In this document: positions 20,456-32,050 of the stretch, in pieces
How the letters are laid out: every line of letters starts with the position of its first letter
How positions within the stretch are numbered: position 1 is the first letter of the stretch
DNA from: Mauremys mutica
Lineage: Eukaryota > Chordata > Testudines > Geoemydidae
Assembly (NCBI RefSeq): GCF_020497125.1
Contig: NC_059075.1
Coordinates: 44,490,003 to 44,554,002 of the forward strand
DNA length: 64,000 nucleotides
Direction: 5' to 3'
Translations under genes and position numbers: made by a program
The notes under the pieces: generated by a model
What the model saw: the letters and a program-made list of their open reading frames with translations, nothing else
What the model was told of the DNA's origin: nothing
The model's database searches: none

Positions 20456-22814
20456 GCCCCCTCATGGCATTGGGTGACCCTGCAGCACCTCCCCCCCAAC
20501 TCCTTCTCATGGCTCCTCAATAATGCTTCACCAAGACTTTCTTAAGCAAATAGCTCCCATATCACATAGTAATTTGTTAATATGGGGAATCTCAAATCAC
20601 AAAATAAAGTTCAATATCACAACTCAAAAGGTTTGGGCTCCCCCACCTCCTGTGACTCCAGATTCTGCATCAGTCTCAATCATCCTTCAGACTAGAGGGC
20701 TCTCAGGCTCCCCAAGCCCCCCATCCCAGACCCCATCTCAAGTTCAAAAACTCAAAACAAAGCAATAACACAGTGTCCACCCACCTTGGCTTTAAAGAGT
20801 CTCATGTGCCTCCTGGCTTCTTTCCCATCTCCCTGCCCCTTGTACAAGACAGTAGCCACAGGGCCATTCCACAGGGCCTTCCTCTTGCTCCAGTCTTCCT
20901 CCCTCTGCCCAGGCCTCTTGGCTTATGGCCTGTCTCTCTGTTCCCAGGGAACATCTACAGAGCTTTCTGCCCTCTGCAGACTCTATCAGACAATGAGAGC
21001 CCACTGTCTGCTCTCTGCCCCTTTCCTAACTGACTAATGCTTGAGAGACAAGGTGGGTAAGGTAATATCTTGTATTAGACCAATTTCTGTTGGTGAGAGA
21101 CAAGCTTGCAAGTTTACCCAAAGCTCTTCATGTATGCATGGATTTACCTTCCACTAAACATTAGCGTCTACCTGGTCCCATACTAGTCATTGCTTGCCCT
21201 TCCAGTTTACAAACTTCATTCTGTTTCCCCGTCTGGGAAACTTAATCAGAGTGTCTCAGCAAAATACAACACGGGACGGATTGTTTAGCATAAGTAGTTC
21301 ACCATGAATGGTCCCTTGAAATGTTTTAAGTAGCCTGTGTTAACACCCATCCAGCCATAGGCTTCTATACTGCATATCTCAGGCCTGACTCATCCAGGCA
21401 GTCCCTTCTCCTCCCCCCACCATGACTTCTCTTAAACCCAGCTGACTGGTCACAGGTGCACTTGCCTTTCCCCTTTTAAAAGTGTCACCCTGTGACAACT
21501 TAATTTAATCCTAACATTTCAGTACATAACATGACTCTGAAGATACTAAAGCCAAAAGGAAGATATTTGAAAGAATTCCAGAACGCCGGACACCTTCAGT
21601 GGGAGTTGCATGGATGTATGCAAGAGTAAAATTGTGTCCTATGTGTGCAATGTGAACAAGCTGAAATTAAGAGATCTTTAATTTGCACTAAAAGTGTGGA
21701 CCATGCCACTGAAAGAGTCAGAATGTGCTGTAACCTAAACACCTTCAAAGTGCAATGCAAAATTCAGTTTTTCAGAAGTTTATCCAAAACAGGAATAGAA
21801 TGATAGGAGGAAGGAGAAAAAGGGACAGGAGTAAGCAAGGACAAGGGAGAGATTGAGAAGAGAGAGGAGGAAGAAATATATTCAAACATAAGTGACCAAA
21901 TCCCAAGGAAAGTGATACTAGATTTTCTTTTCTATTCTTCATTTATTGCATTTTGGGGCTTAGAAACTACGGTGATTATCATACTATACATTGAAAAGGT
22001 ATTTTTGATCTTGTTAGTGGTTATAATTGTAAGCCTAATGTTACATGAATATCAAGTTATGAAATGCAAAGGGGTATATAACAATAATTTACAAAATCAT
22101 TTCAGTGTGTTACATATTTTCAGTTTCAGGGAACAGAGTTCTGTTAATAAAAAGAATTTCAGTTTGATATAAATACCTCCTTTAAAGCCTGTTTTTAAAA
22201 AGATCATTGCATATTATTGTAAGTCTGCCTACTAACATATGCTGCATGTTCAATTTGGAGCAGCGTTTATGGCTTAATATGGTGAAGATTAGTTTTGAAA
22301 CTGTTGTCATGACACTTTCCTCTGCAAGATTAAAGTGTTGCCATTCAAGCATCCACCACTATTAGGGAGATAATGTAATTTGGGAGTTATGAACTTTTCC
22401 CTTGCACAGGAAAATGAGCTGATGAAACATATGTATGAAGAAAAACATTTCATTATTAGTAATAAAATAAATGATAGTCTTCACAATAGTCTTTGATGCA
22501 ACTTTCTTAGGATGCTTTGCTTTATTTTCATATTCAGACTTCAATGAAGAGAGCCAATACCGTGAGTAGTGCCAGGCAGATTTCAGTCCCAGTAACAAAT
22601 ACTACATTGCTTGTTCCTTGGAGAGTAGTAACAAGCCATGGCAGTACAATCTGGAAAACACATTATCGAAATAGTCTCTTCTCCTTTTCATGCCCTCAGA
22701 TGACTCTTATTGCTATAAATGGCTGTTATATGCACACATCAAGATATAGAACAGGATTACTAACATTGACTGGTACAGGGGCTGATTTACTGTTAATAGA
22801 GAAAGGGTACCTTG
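20456..22814. other. Non-coding DNA
   Basis: Apart from the repeat at 21044-21131 I see no gene or clear element. 20460-21040 is C-rich, with short chance frames. Confidence 0.5.
21044..21131 (-). repeat. Second Penelope-type family fragment
   Basis: Matches the common 'ggtgaggtaatatcttttattggaccaa ... ttggtgagagacaagctt' repeat in pieces. Read on the minus strand, the family consensus ends with a GAAGA...GAAAGCTT arrangement like the hammerhead-like core at 9.1 kb, but here GAAA has become GCAA. A second copy is at 44848-44925. Class assignment is an inference. Confidence 0.5.
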
Positions 22815-22961
22815 CAAACTGGAATTCTTTGAGATGTGTGGTCCCTATCTGTCTTCCACTGTGGGAGCACATGTACTTTATGTGCCTGGGATTGGAAGTT
22901 TTTTGCTGGCAGCGTCTGTCTGTGCCGGCACCTGTCTCCCCTTTGTGTTCTAAACCTGGGG

Positions 22962-23062
22962 CAGTGGTATCAACCTGTGGCCCACAGACCCCTAGGGGTC
23001 TGCAGACTATGCTTAAGATTTCTAAAAGGGTCTGCAAATGAAAGAAAGCTTGAAAACCACTG
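22962..23062. mobile_element. hAT MITE nested in DIRS
   Basis: Starts CAGTGGTATCAACC and ends AAAACCACTG, hAT-type inverted ends. The flanking 8-mers acctgggg and accttagg agree at 6 of 8 positions. 101 bp, non-coding, inserted in the DIRS terminal region. Confidence 0.7.
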
Positions 23063-23149
23063 ACCTTAGGCAGTAGTGGCAGTGCAGACCAACTGCCTTT
23101 CCAGTTCCCTTTCTATTATAAATACCCCTAGGATAAGGCTCTGCAGCAG

Positions 23150-24110
23150 AGGGGAAGGAGGGCAGACAGCAGAATACAGAAAGGGACCACACATCTCAAA
23201 GTAACTCCCGTTGCTGTACAAGGTAAGTAACCTCTTTCTTCTTTGAGTGATGGTCCTTCAGTGTATTCCACACTGTGGGGGACTACCAAACAGTATTCTT
23301 TGAAGAAGAGGGTATAAGGACCCTGGCTGTACCACTGATTGGAGGATTGCTCTGCTGAAGGATGCATCAGTTGTAGAAGCTTGCACCGAGGCATTAGGTC
23401 TTGTAAAAGTGTGAACCAAGCCCCACATTGCTGCTTTACATATTTCCAGGAGAGGGATATCTCAAAATGAGGCTACCAATGCAGACAGGGTTTTAGTAGA
23501 GTGAGCCCTCAGACCTTGTGGAGGAGGGGTAGCTGTTAACAAGCAGGATGCAGCCCAAAATGCATTTGGACAGTCTCGAGAGGCGATTGCTTCCTCTCTC
23601 ATACGTAGACTATTTATATTCCTTGCAAAACATGATTTCCAAAAGGACTTTGTGCTTTGAAGGTAGGAGAGCCAAGGCTGGACAGATGTCCAAAGAGCGA
23701 AGTCTTCTATTACTGGTGGCAGGTGGCTTTGGGAGGAAGACAGGTAAATGAATAGTCTGATTTGGATGGAACTCTGAGATTACCTCAGGGGTGAATTTCA
23801 GATGTAATCTCATGGAAACTGTATCTATGGAAGATAGTGTAATACAGATCAGCCATGAGGGCTCCCAGTTCACCTACTTTTCTGGCAAAGGTGATGGCAA
23901 CTAGAAAGGCAACCCCAGGCTGAGAAACATGAAGCTAAGGGTTAAAACAGAGTCTTCATTAATTCAGATAGGACTAGATTAAGATTTTATAATTGGGGTA
24001 GGTTACATTACTGGAGGAGAGGTTCAGACGATATCTTTTAGGCAACATACTGTAACAGGATGGGTGAAGATAAGTGGTTGTCCACCCGAGGATGACAAGC
24101 ACTATTAGCT
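23150..24110 (-). pseudogene. DIRS tyrosine recombinase remnant
   Basis: Minus-strand fragments include IHLPVFLPKPPA with SLDICPALALLP, and near the element's 3' end a KAAMWGLVHTFTR-like segment, resembling the end of DIRS tyrosine recombinases. Stops and frameshifts interrupt it throughout. The catalytic Arg/His/Tyr set cannot be traced confidently. Confidence 0.55.
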
Positions 24111-24217
24111 GCTAAGTGCACCTGCAGGGAGTTAAGGGATAGTCCTGAAGTCTTCCTTGTCCTTCCTACTATTGTTGTGGACGGATTGTGCCACTTCTGA
24201 ACATGTCTTTTCTAGGT

Positions 24218-24622
24218 TCATTCTCCAGATGAGCTCCTCACATTACTAAGGATTGTCTTTGGTTTGTCTTTTTGTGGGTATGTGGAGGGACAAAAGGGAC
24301 CCACCCGCACTGTCTCACTGTTCTCCCATCCAGAGAAAGAAGCTAGAGATATGTGAGGAAGTGAGACTAGTTTGTCCAGACTGTGCTTTCTTGACATGTA
24401 GAGTGTAGCTGCCATAGCCAACCCTGCAGATGTCGAAGGCAAGTCTTGTGAAGGGCGTCACATAAGTGCATGAAGCCATATCACCTAATTGAATGAGACA
24501 GAGGTGAACTGTAGTCTGAGGCCTCAGCTGAAGCTGAGTGATGAGATCCTTTATGCACTGGACTCTGTTCTGAGGTACACAAGCTTTGGCCCTGATAGAG
24601 TCCAGGGTCACCTGGGACCTAA
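24218..24622 (-). pseudogene. DIRS RNase H-side fragment of RT gene
   Basis: The minus strand gives AKACVPQNRVQCIKDLI and LGDMASCTYVTPFTRLA, the region after the RT fingers/palm where DIRS proteins have 'ARAYLPQ...' and 'LGHMA' motifs. The nested MITE begins exactly at its 5' side. Confidence 0.65.
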
Positions 24623-24959
24623 GGCCATGTCTACACAATCAAATACTTCTGACACTGGGGAACACCAGGGGTGTTAATGGCCAGTTATCTATAGTTCACA
24701 GTCAAATAACACACTTGGAGCCCCCCAGAACCCAAAGTATTTGATCCTGTGTACGCTGCCTGTGCAAAGGGTAGATTGTGCTAAGTATTCCCCTAAAAAC
24801 CAGGAGTACTACAATCTCAGTTCACATCAGCAGCATACATATGAATAAATTCTTCAAGCTCCAGTGGGATTCCAATTAATTGGCTGTGAACTACAGCTAA
24901 TTGCTCAACTAATACCCCTGGCCTCTGGATTCAAAATATTTGATTGTGTAGACATGCCC
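24623..24959. mobile_element. Harbinger-type MITE nested in DIRS
   Basis: Ends GGCCATGTCTACACAATC and, on the minus strand, GGGCATGTCTACACAATC: inverted repeats that extend over more than 20 bases. The 3-bp target duplication TAA is present on both sides (24620-24622 and 24960-24962). 337 bp, no coding capacity. Confidence 0.88.
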
Positions 24960-25099
24960 TAAAATAGACTTCTCAAAGCCTCAATGAGCAGAGGAGATTG
25001 AGCAGGGACAACGTAGCCATCTATACCTCCTGGTGAGATCTCCTCATCAGTAACCAGTGAAAAATAGGGTAAACTGATGAGGCCTGGTGGTGGAAGTGA

Positions 25100-25500
25100 G
25101 CTGCCACTACAAATAGCACCTTTGTGAATACCCTTAGTGCTGTCACGAGGCCAAAGGGAAGCACTCTGTACTGGTGAATCTCAGGAAGCTCATGTGTGCA
25201 GGATGGATGTCTATCTGGAAATAAGTGTCCTTCAAATCAAGAGCTGTGAACCAATCACCTTTGTTCAATGAGAGAATTATGGATGCCAGGGTGATCATCC
25301 TGAACTTTTAAGCATTGCATGAAGATGTTCAACTGCCTGAGATCTAGAACGGATCCATTCTTCAGATGGAGCAGGGAATCTACATTTTGTCAGTGCATGC
25401 TCTTGTAAGATGCGTCCCTGAAGAGGGAGGGGGTGGGGGGAGAACTCTGTGGTGTAACTGTAGTGATAATTTCCAGAACCCACATGTCTAAGATGCCAGG
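25100..25500 (-). pseudogene. DIRS reverse transcriptase fragment
   Basis: On the minus strand at about 25252-25198 the motif-A region reads ALDLKDTYFQIDIHPAH, with the catalytic aspartate, followed by FLRFT and a PFGL-like motif (RT motif B region: FPFGLVTALRVFTK). Frames are broken and the YxDD region is not identifiable. This RT group fits DIRS. Confidence 0.7.
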
Positions 25501-25609
25501 CTTGGGAAACGTGAGCTATGCAGCCATCACATTGTGTACAGGATTCCTGAACAGATAGATGTGGGAGGCTGGAATTGGAATGAGGATGGGGAGAGACACA
25601 TTGTGCTTG

Positions 25610-26163
25610 TTATACTGAACAATTTGCCATTTTCTGGTTGGCTGTCTGTAGGGCTGAGATCTGTGGTATTGGAGTGTAGATGCCAAGTGCACAGAGGCTT
25701 GCCCTTGAGTCTTTGAAGGAATGTAACAATTCATCTGTTTTTTCATTAAAGAAATTGTTTCCCTCAAAGGGCAGATCCTCTATTATGCACTGGACTTCTT
25801 TAGGAAATCCAGAGGATTGGAGCCACAATGCTCTACACATGACCATAGAAGTTGCCATTGAGCGGGAGGCTGTATCCATTGCATTGACTGAGATCTGGCT
25901 AGCAATTTACCATCATCAACAAATGCTTTGAACTGCAGCCTATCCTCCTGTGGAAGTTTGTCAGTCAATTCCACAAGTTTAGTATAATTAATAAAATCAT
26001 ATTTTGACATTAAAGCTTGATTGTTTGCTATGCAGAACTGTAAGCTGGTCAAAGTAAAACATTTTTTCAATAAGAGGTCTAGACATTTAGTATCCTTATC
26101 AGAAGGGGTGGACCTAGGTTGATGTTGTCTGCCTCTTTCAGAGACAACTTGAACTACTAACAA
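25610..26163 (-). pseudogene. DIRS gag-like remnant
   Basis: Two overlapping minus-strand frames carry SKYDFINYTKLVELTDKLPQ and, after a frame change, LWLQSSGFPKEVQ, IEDLPFEGNNFF and LLHSFKDSRASLCALGIY. These are the hallmark stretches of the DIRS gag-like protein. The frame change near 25.8 kb shows it is dead. Further, weaker gag-like fragments extend to about 26.85 kb. Confidence 0.7.
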
Positions 26164-28092
26164 ATTTGAAGCAAGTTATGATAAAAAAAATCTGCTCCTT
26201 TAGCTGGCATGAAGCATTTCTTCTCCATTCTTCTTGTGTGTGTATGGGGGAGGCAGGGGTCACAAGTGACTGGAGTTTGCCAAAACTGTCTTGGTCAGTT
26301 CTAAGATGACTTTCTTACTGGGAAGGCCAACCTTGCTAGGACCAGTGCTCTGGAGAATGTCCAGTAGTTTGAGGGGTGTCCTGCACTTCCTCCAGAGGGA
26401 TCTGGAGCATGTCTGCAAGCCTCCTCAGGTGGTCTTGACATCGCCTATAGTCATCAGGTAATAAAGGTGAGGCTGGTGATAACGCCTCATGCGGGGATGA
26501 AGATGACAACCCTGTCAGAGCTGGTAGTTCCTCCATCAGCTCTAGAGGAGGTTCAGAATCATCTCTGCGAGGGGAGAGTTGTCAAGATTCCCAGTGGGAA
26601 TGTATAGATTTGGGATGGCACATGTATGGATTACATGGGCCCCAGTAAGGCCAGTGTGAGGGGTCAAAAGGAAACTGGGACAGTCCACACAGAGTAGGAT
26701 ACCATTGGTCCCAAAATGCATAATCTCTTTTATGACATGGGGACAGTGCCCAAGACACTCTGGATTCTCCATCCGGACTATCCTCTTGTCTCAATGGGAG
26801 TTGTAATGTTCTCCCACTAACACCCAACTTGTCAGACAGAGGAGGAGGCTTCAAATGCCATGGGTGCTGCCATCAGTATTGGGGTCCATATTATGCCATC
26901 GCTGGTCGATGGAACTGGAGAGTGACTACCTTTCCTGCATGCCCTGGACTGCCGATGCGGGGATCTCCCTGGTCAGAATCAGTTCCGACAGGATTGGAGA
27001 TTCCAGGCCAAGAGGATGTGAACATCTATCCCCAGATGCAAGGGGATGGAATGGGCTGCTTTCTTTTTGCAGCACCAGCAGAATTAATTTCGTTGTAATC
27101 TTTGGTACAGGCAACAACTCTATTCATAGTGCATTGGTACCATCTGTTTAGGAAATGTCCACTTTCACTTTTCTCTTGCCAGTACTGGGGATGGGCCTGC
27201 TCTGGTAGATAGCAGCAGTTTCAGAGGCAGACAAACAGTACCATGCTCCTTGTGAGCTCCTGGCAGTCCCATACTGGGGTGAAGAGTATCACCTGACTTG
27301 GAGGGTGTAAGGGATGAGGAACTGGAGGGGGGATTTCTCTGGTTTCTTGTGAGAGTGTTTCTTCTCCAATCAGGGACAGGAGGAGGGTGAGTCCTTAGCT
27401 CTGCTCCTATAAGCCCTGGAGCCAGAGATCACCGTGCTCAGACAGGCACTTCTTGATGCCTCTGCCCAATGCCCTGACCCCCAATGGGCCAGGGTCAGAC
27501 TAGGGCCTCAGAGCATGATTAGTTAGGAATATGACACCTATATTCATGGACCTGGTGGGTTTGGCTTGGGAAGGATCAGCGAATGCTGCACTTTGAGGTG
27601 ATTAGAACTTCTCTAGGGCAGTAGAGGCACTTGAGGTGGTTGTTGCTGACCAGGAAGGCCTGCAGGCAGGATACACAGTTCTTGATTCCAAGGATCTTAA
27701 GCATACTAGTCACCCCATATGAGGCAGGAGAAGATTCAGGCTGGAGAAGTCACTCCTCCCCCTCGACCCCCCAGCATAAACTACTAAAAACTAGCTTTAA
27801 CTAAAAAAACCCAATCTATCTAAAACTCTTATTTAAAAAACCAGATAATTGCAGTTAGATACAGAAGAAGCTAGCTAACAATGTGGTCACTGAAGAGGTT
27901 CTGTCTCAGCCGATGGGCAATAGAAAGAGAGAGAAGTCAGTCTGCACCACCCCTCATGCCCTCAGTTCAGAGCTCGAGGAAGAGAAGGGCACAGGTACAG
28001 AACAATAGCACTGCTAGCAACAATCTTCTGCTCTTAGGTGCATGCACACCCACTGTGGAATACACATAGGTGCTGTCACTTGAAGATCACAA

Positions 28093-29659
28093 CCAGAATA
28101 GGGAGGGCTATTCAGGGATTTGTCACTTGGGCTTGGGAAGAGTAGGCTTGCTGGTCTGATAACCGAGGGGGCTGGAATGCCTAGGATGTCATGTCAACGC
28201 AACATTTCTTCTCCACCCCTGAACAACCATTGCTCACCCAGAAGCCTTCGCCTGCTTCAGAATTCCCCCAAGTCTCTCGCAACATCCTTACCTAGTAGAT
28301 CTTGGGGCCCTAGTTTGTTTTCGGTTCCTGTACCTTGCCTCTTTGTTTAACTATTGAGCTGTCCAGTTAGCAGTGGGGTCTATGGCATTCCTAAGCTCAG
28401 ATCATGAGACCGAGACCGAGCAATAGTTTAGAAAGGGAAGCTCTGGATCATGTCCCAGTAAAGATGCTTCTGATATGTACTTCGGTTTTTAAAGTTGGGC
28501 CAATAACTACTAGGACTCATTCCTGAACCACCCAAAAGTCTTTGCCAATTTACGCTTTCTGATATAGACTAAGGAACTGTCCCATAATCTAAGAACCTGA
28601 GGCTATAGCAGGTGCAAAAGAACATGCTACAGGAGGCAAAAAGAGCTTCCAAATGATTTCTTAAAGAGGGAAGGAGGATGGCAGGGCACAGCCAGAGAAA
28701 TGGAATGCTGCCATTAGCAAACCCACTGACAAGGAAGTAGCATGCCTTGCAGATCTGGTGAGAAGATCATATTTCTTATTCTTGCTTGTAAGGAGCCAAG
28801 ATGTGTCACATTGTCTGTGTTTACGTTATGTTAATATTGGTTATGATCTGCCAGATTGTTCTGTTCTCCACATTAAAGATCTAATTAAAAATATAAAAGG
28901 TTCCCCAATCCAAAAAATACTGGGAGAAAAATCTAAATTCAGCCTGAAAGGAATTAAATCCAGTACATTGTACATGTTACTCTAATAACCCTGAAACTTA
29001 CTTTCCCATATGTCTGGGGAAATAGTGCTGAAATTGTCGTGAGCATTGCTTTAGATACAAAGCATAAATTTTCGTTAATGGCATTCATGACTGTTTTTAT
29101 TCACTTCAAGGACATTCATAGCACTGAAGTTTTGTTCACAAGAATGTTTTTGGGAGGAAAAAATACTTGAAGACATGCAAATATGTGTTGCATGAATATT
29201 CACTTGTAAGTGTTCAGCAGCTAACTTGACAACTTTGTGTTTAGGAGTCATCCAGTCAACTATTTGCCTTTGCTGACCAGTCACACAGTGTAAACAATGA
29301 ATTATAAAGAGTGAATACTTGAAGCAATACTGAATATTTTGTGAAAAGATTATCCCCTGAAATATCTGTACGTAAACCATTCAAATAATTTTCAATATTT
29401 AACAAATTCCTAAAAATCCAAGTCCATTTATGGATTCGTTTCAAACAGTAAAAGGAGCTCAATTCTTCAGAAAAATTCTTCACTGCAAGTAGTTCATATA
29501 GTTCTACTTTCAGCCTTTGAACAGTTTACCTTTGATTTTAAGAATAGGTAATTCTACTAATTTGAGGGGACTAAAGACATGTTATTTTATTTTACTCATG
29601 GGTGATCACTACAGGTAGGAAAAGCAAATTTTTCACATTCAAATGTACAGTAGTCAGTC
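28093..29659. other. Non-coding DNA, nothing recognised
   Basis: No gene, RNA or element boundary that I can support. Confidence 0.5.
29655..29659 (+). repeat. Solo LTR target duplication, left (CAGTC)
   Basis: CAGTC, repeated at 30381-30385. Confidence 0.85.
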
Positions 29660-30380
29660 TGTAACAGAGTAGGCACTCACTGCTGCGGCAGCTCCTGCTG
29701 ATTACCTTGGGAATTAGCTCATCCCAGCCTCAAAGCACCTCCTGCTGACTGGTGTCTCTCCTGCTGTCGCTACTTATCTTACCTCTGGCATCCTAATCAA
29801 TCTCCACCATGGTACTTCAGGCACCACGTCCCTCACCAGTCTGCGGTGCCCCTTCTCTTGGGTACTGCCCTGCAGCAGTGCACCCACACTCAGGGTCCTC
29901 CCTTCTCCAGGGAACCCTTATTCCCTAAACCCACCTTGCCTCAGTGATCCACTGCCAGTCTTCATCTAGCCCCTTCCCTCAGAGGAAAACTGCAGTCTGA
30001 AGTGGCCGCTCACCATCAGCCAGGGAGTTGGACCTGCTGCCTCTTCCTCCCCTAGTTGTCTCCCCACAGCCCTAGTACCTCTTCCGGCCCTGACAGCAAG
30101 GCTTCTGCCTAGGGGTTTGCCAGGCTGGAGTTCCCCCAGCTCCTCCTGCCCTTCCCCAGCAGTGCACTGTCCAAGGTGCTCTTTCAGGCATCCAGATCCA
30201 TCTCTCTCCAAAGCTGGAGCAAGACTGACTACCCCATCTGGTCTGCCCTCTTTTATATTGGCTTGGCCAGCTCTGATTGGCTGCCTCCCGCCTCCTCCTG
30301 GTTGGCTCTCAGCCCCAGCCCTCTCCAAGGGCTGGCTTTTAACCCTTTCAGAGCTGGAGCAGGGTGACGGCCCCGCTACA
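29660..30380 (-). mobile_element. Solo LTR with 5-bp target duplication
   Basis: 721 bp, TG...CA on either strand, flanked by CAGTC on both sides. Read on the minus strand it begins TGTAGCGGGGCCGTCACC and has a CCAAT box (30280-30276) and a TATA box (TATAAAAG at 30257-30250) about 125 bases in. That orients the LTR to the minus strand. It is the same family as 51240-51918 (shared ttgggaattagctc and the gctggagc(a/g)gggtgac terminus). No internal genes remain, so the provirus or retrotransposon was lost by LTR-LTR recombination. A 5-bp duplication fits gypsy or some endogenous retroviruses. Confidence 0.9.
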
Positions 30381-30385
30381 CAGTC
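30381..30385 (+). repeat. Solo LTR target duplication, right (CAGTC)
   Basis: Matches 29655-29659. Confidence 0.85.
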
Positions 30386-30748
30386 CTATAAAGAGGAATT
30401 TTGTTCTTTGATAAGTGGTTCCGGAGTCAAAGCTATTGTTTTTACCTCAGACTGAGTGTTCATGGGTTCCAAGGATAAGATGACTTGGGATGGGCTGCTG
30501 GAAAGCTCAGGTAGGAGAAAGATGGTCCACAGGAGTGGTGCCCTTATGAGATAGACTATACCCTTTTGCAACGCTACATAATCTTCCTTAGGGCTTGTCT
30601 ACACTAGAAAGTTTTGCCACTTTTACAATAGCTGATATGGTTGAAGCAGAAAACTCCTGTGTAGATGCAGCTATACTGGTATAAGTACTCTTATACCAGT
30701 ATAGCTTATTACAGTTTGGGGAATGAAATAAGTTACTAAAGCATATTT

Positions 30749-31925
30749 TGTTGCCTACTCTACTGATGATATCACTGATTTAATTTCCCCAATTAACACG
30801 CTGAAATTTGGTAGGTTCTTCTCCCAAGATCAGGCCCAGTATTATCTGAATTACTGCTCAGGTGGGAGACCCTATATGCATAGAAATGACGACACTCACA
30901 CTTAGGAAAAACCTTCTGTAAATGTAATAGTTGTATTTGCACAGTTAGCAAAGATACAAACACTCCAACCCAGCAAGGTAGGTTGAGATAGTATAGAATG
31001 AGCTGAGCATCTATATACTTAGACCATTCCTCACCATCATCAGTAGTCATCATCCTGGCATCGCCCCAGGCACACAGGCCAGGATACAGCTTTTATAATG
31101 TCTTATACTGATGCCGCCACGCCTAATGCATACTCAGTAGGGGTTTCAGCTTCTTTTCTGTATTTGCAGTTCCTCACCCTACTAATGTTGGGGTGCCCTT
31201 CTCCCATAGATTATTAGTTCCTTTACCTCAAGTTCATTAAAATATACATCTATTAGTTACCGTGACATTCTTGTGGTTGGACATCTGCTGATGTCCCTAG
31301 CATAAAATATCCCAAGCTGGTATAAACTAGCCTCTTGTTGTTTACCTGTCAGCAGTTGAGTCATTACAGCATTTTATCTTGTGATATCTTATGATCTAGG
31401 GTTACTCATGGTTAGCTACTTATGCTTAAGGCTTTTGGTGTCTTATGCCTTAATTAGTTTAGCTAAGCTATCGTTTTATAGGCTTGTAGGCTCATTGCAT
31501 TATTGCCTTAATTTATACCTATGCCTGACCTAACAAATACCTATAACAGCGGTTCTCAAACTGTGGGTCGGGACCCCAAAGTGGGTCATGACCCCATTTT
31601 AATGGGGTTGCAAAGACCTGGCATTAGCCTTAATGGAGCACAGGGCTGAAGCCCAAGCCCCACTGCCCGGGGCCAAAACCCAAAGGCTTCAGCCTTGGGC
31701 CTCAGATTACAGCCCTCCCCCACCCACCTGTAGCTGAAGCCCTTGGGATTCGGCTTTGGCCCCCACCACCAAGAGCGGTGGGGCTCTGGTTTTGTCCCTG
31801 ACCCCCCTGCCCGGGCAGCAGGGCTTAAGCTTTAGTCTCCCCTCCTGGGGTCATGTAGCAATTTTTGTTAGCAGAAGGAGGTCATGGTGCAATAATGTTT
31901 GAGAAACCCTGACCTATAGGCTACA
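30749..31925 (-). mobile_element. LTR-like insertion inside the MITE
   Basis: The inserted block runs TGTTGCCTACTC to GGCTACA, with TG...CA ends on both strands. Read on the minus strand it has a TATA-like TATAAAAGC at 31098-31090. The flanking 5-mers do not match, so this is a candidate only. It is itself interrupted by the hAT at 31547-31911. No coding region is evident. Confidence 0.4.
31547..31911. mobile_element. hAT non-autonomous element
   Basis: Starts CAGCGGTTCTCAAACTGTGG and ends TTTGAGAAACCCTG, inverted hAT-type ends. The flanking 8-mers acctataa and acctatag agree at 7 of 8 positions. GC-rich interior with no transposase. Confidence 0.88.
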
Positions 31926-32050
31926 CTTTATTCCACTATTACTGCATCCACATTGAAGCCTCTAGTGGTATAACTATAATCAGTAAAGTCACCCCTCCCC
32001 CTCAATCGAAATAGTTATATTGGTGTAGCTTTTCTAATGTAGACCAGCCC

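Larger units (their letters stand above)
22815..28092 (-). mobile_element. Decayed DIRS retrotransposon (tyrosine recombinase type)
   Basis: About 5.3 kb on the minus strand. The ends are inverted: around 22819-22875 (ctttgagatgtgtggtccct, ttccactgtggg) and 28034-28092 (cccactgtggaatacacatagg). A third related copy of this end lies at 23190-23280, as DIRS elements carry internal complementary sequence. On the minus strand the order is gag-like, reverse transcriptase, RNase H-like, then tyrosine recombinase remnant, the DIRS order. All frames are broken. Two younger elements sit inside it: a hAT MITE (22962-23062) and a Harbinger-type MITE (24623-24959). DIRS elements are known from turtles, amphibians and fish but not generally from birds or mammals. 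Confidence 0.8.
30591..32050. mobile_element. Harbinger-type MITE split by nested insertions
   Basis: The left end GGGCTTGTCTACACTAG and the right end, on the minus strand, GGGCTGGTCTACATTAG form inverted repeats. The TTA target duplication is on both sides (30588-30590 and 32051-32053). The MITE body resumes near 31926 after an insertion that begins about 30749. The left half has a hairpin of tatactggtataag and cttataccagtata. Confidence 0.85.

Noticed and set aside
26829..27151. Plus-strand frames of 89 and 98 codons
   Set aside because: Antisense to the DIRS gag region, with no recognisable domain.
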